Of a stretch of DNA of 24,459 nt, positions 24,429 to 24,459 are shown in pieces. Below the pieces are notes generated by a model, which was not told the DNA's origin, ran no database searches, and saw nothing but the letters and a program-made list of their open reading frames with translations. Source of the DNA: Stutzerimonas stutzeri (lineage in GTDB: Bacteria > Pseudomonadota > Gammaproteobacteria > Pseudomonadales > Pseudomonadaceae); assembly GCA_002339675.1 (NCBI GenBank), contig DDKB01000004.1:1-24459 (forward strand), given 5' to 3'. The position numbers and the translations under genes are program-made. The first letter of the stretch is position 1. Each line of letters begins with the position of its first letter.

Positions 24429-24459
24429 CTCAACGGCAAGAGCAAAAGAGCAAAAGAGC
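24429..24459. repeat. Short tandem repeat at the window edge
   Basis: The last bases read CAAGAGC-AAAAGAGC-AAAAGAGC, an 8-base unit repeated at least twice plus a partial copy, and may continue beyond the window. Confidence 0.55.

Noticed and set aside
24420..24459. tRNA-like D-arm (TTAGCTCAACGGCAAGAGCA) at the right edge
   Set aside because: The D-arm pattern fits well, but the preceding bases do not form a recognisable acceptor strand and what follows is a tandem repeat, not an anticodon arm. The window ends before it could be tested.

Overview
The window looks like a chromosomal accessory stretch from a Pseudomonas-type gammaproteobacterium, most likely the Stutzerimonas (P. stutzeri) group. 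The reasons are high GC, Pseudomonas-like Shine-Dalgarno sites, a 258-residue Fpr and 107-residue FdxA with typical Pseudomonas sequence, and small palindromic repeats of the kind scattered through pseudomonad genomes. The genus is inferred from style and family resemblance, not from a database match.

Left part (1-9803), a patchwork. On the minus strand there is a complete type I methyltransferase subunit (hsdM). It is followed by the start of an hsdS gene that hits a stop after 20 codons at the window edge. Next come an unrecognised 199-residue protein, a metallophosphoesterase, a divergent ADP-ribosylglycohydrolase, a coupled pair of unknown genes (one soluble, one membrane), a small unknown gene, and the 3' half of an isocitrate lyase/PEP mutase family gene. 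That last gene is cut off where an umuDC (DNA polymerase V) cassette begins. umuDC is divergent from an SRAP/YedK gene, and a perfect LexA box lies between them.

Middle (9883-11611). A periplasmic L-asparaginase/glutaminase gene (minus strand) has a leader hairpin that covers its ribosome binding site. A possible 65-codon upstream ORF runs through the 5' arm of that hairpin. A sigma-54-like -24/-12 element lies just before the next operon.

Right-centre (11612-22858), the most interesting region. A plus-strand run of 12 genes encodes: a nitrate/sulfonate/taurine-type ABC importer whose binding protein has an unusual NosL-like C-terminal tail; a GntR/HutC regulator; an AprA-like FAD flavoprotein; an AprB-like 2x[4Fe-4S] ferredoxin; a HEAT-repeat protein; an FdxA-type 7Fe ferredoxin; a small hydrophobic ORF; a DUF971 protein; a YeiH-type exporter; a ferredoxin-NADP reductase; and an Mrp/ApbC Fe-S carrier with an N-terminal DUF59-like domain. 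Together they look like a self-contained uptake, ferredoxin-linked redox, cofactor assembly and efflux module. It probably handles an organosulfur or related anion, but the substrate cannot be read from sequence. Its gaps hold four different palindromic repeats.

Right edge (22859-24459). This holds a gene-free gap, a four-helix membrane protein (minus strand), and a short ORF that looks like the first ~34 residues of an exonuclease/RecQ-type helicase protein cut short by rearrangement. Broken defence-type genes at both ends suggest gene turnover around the window.
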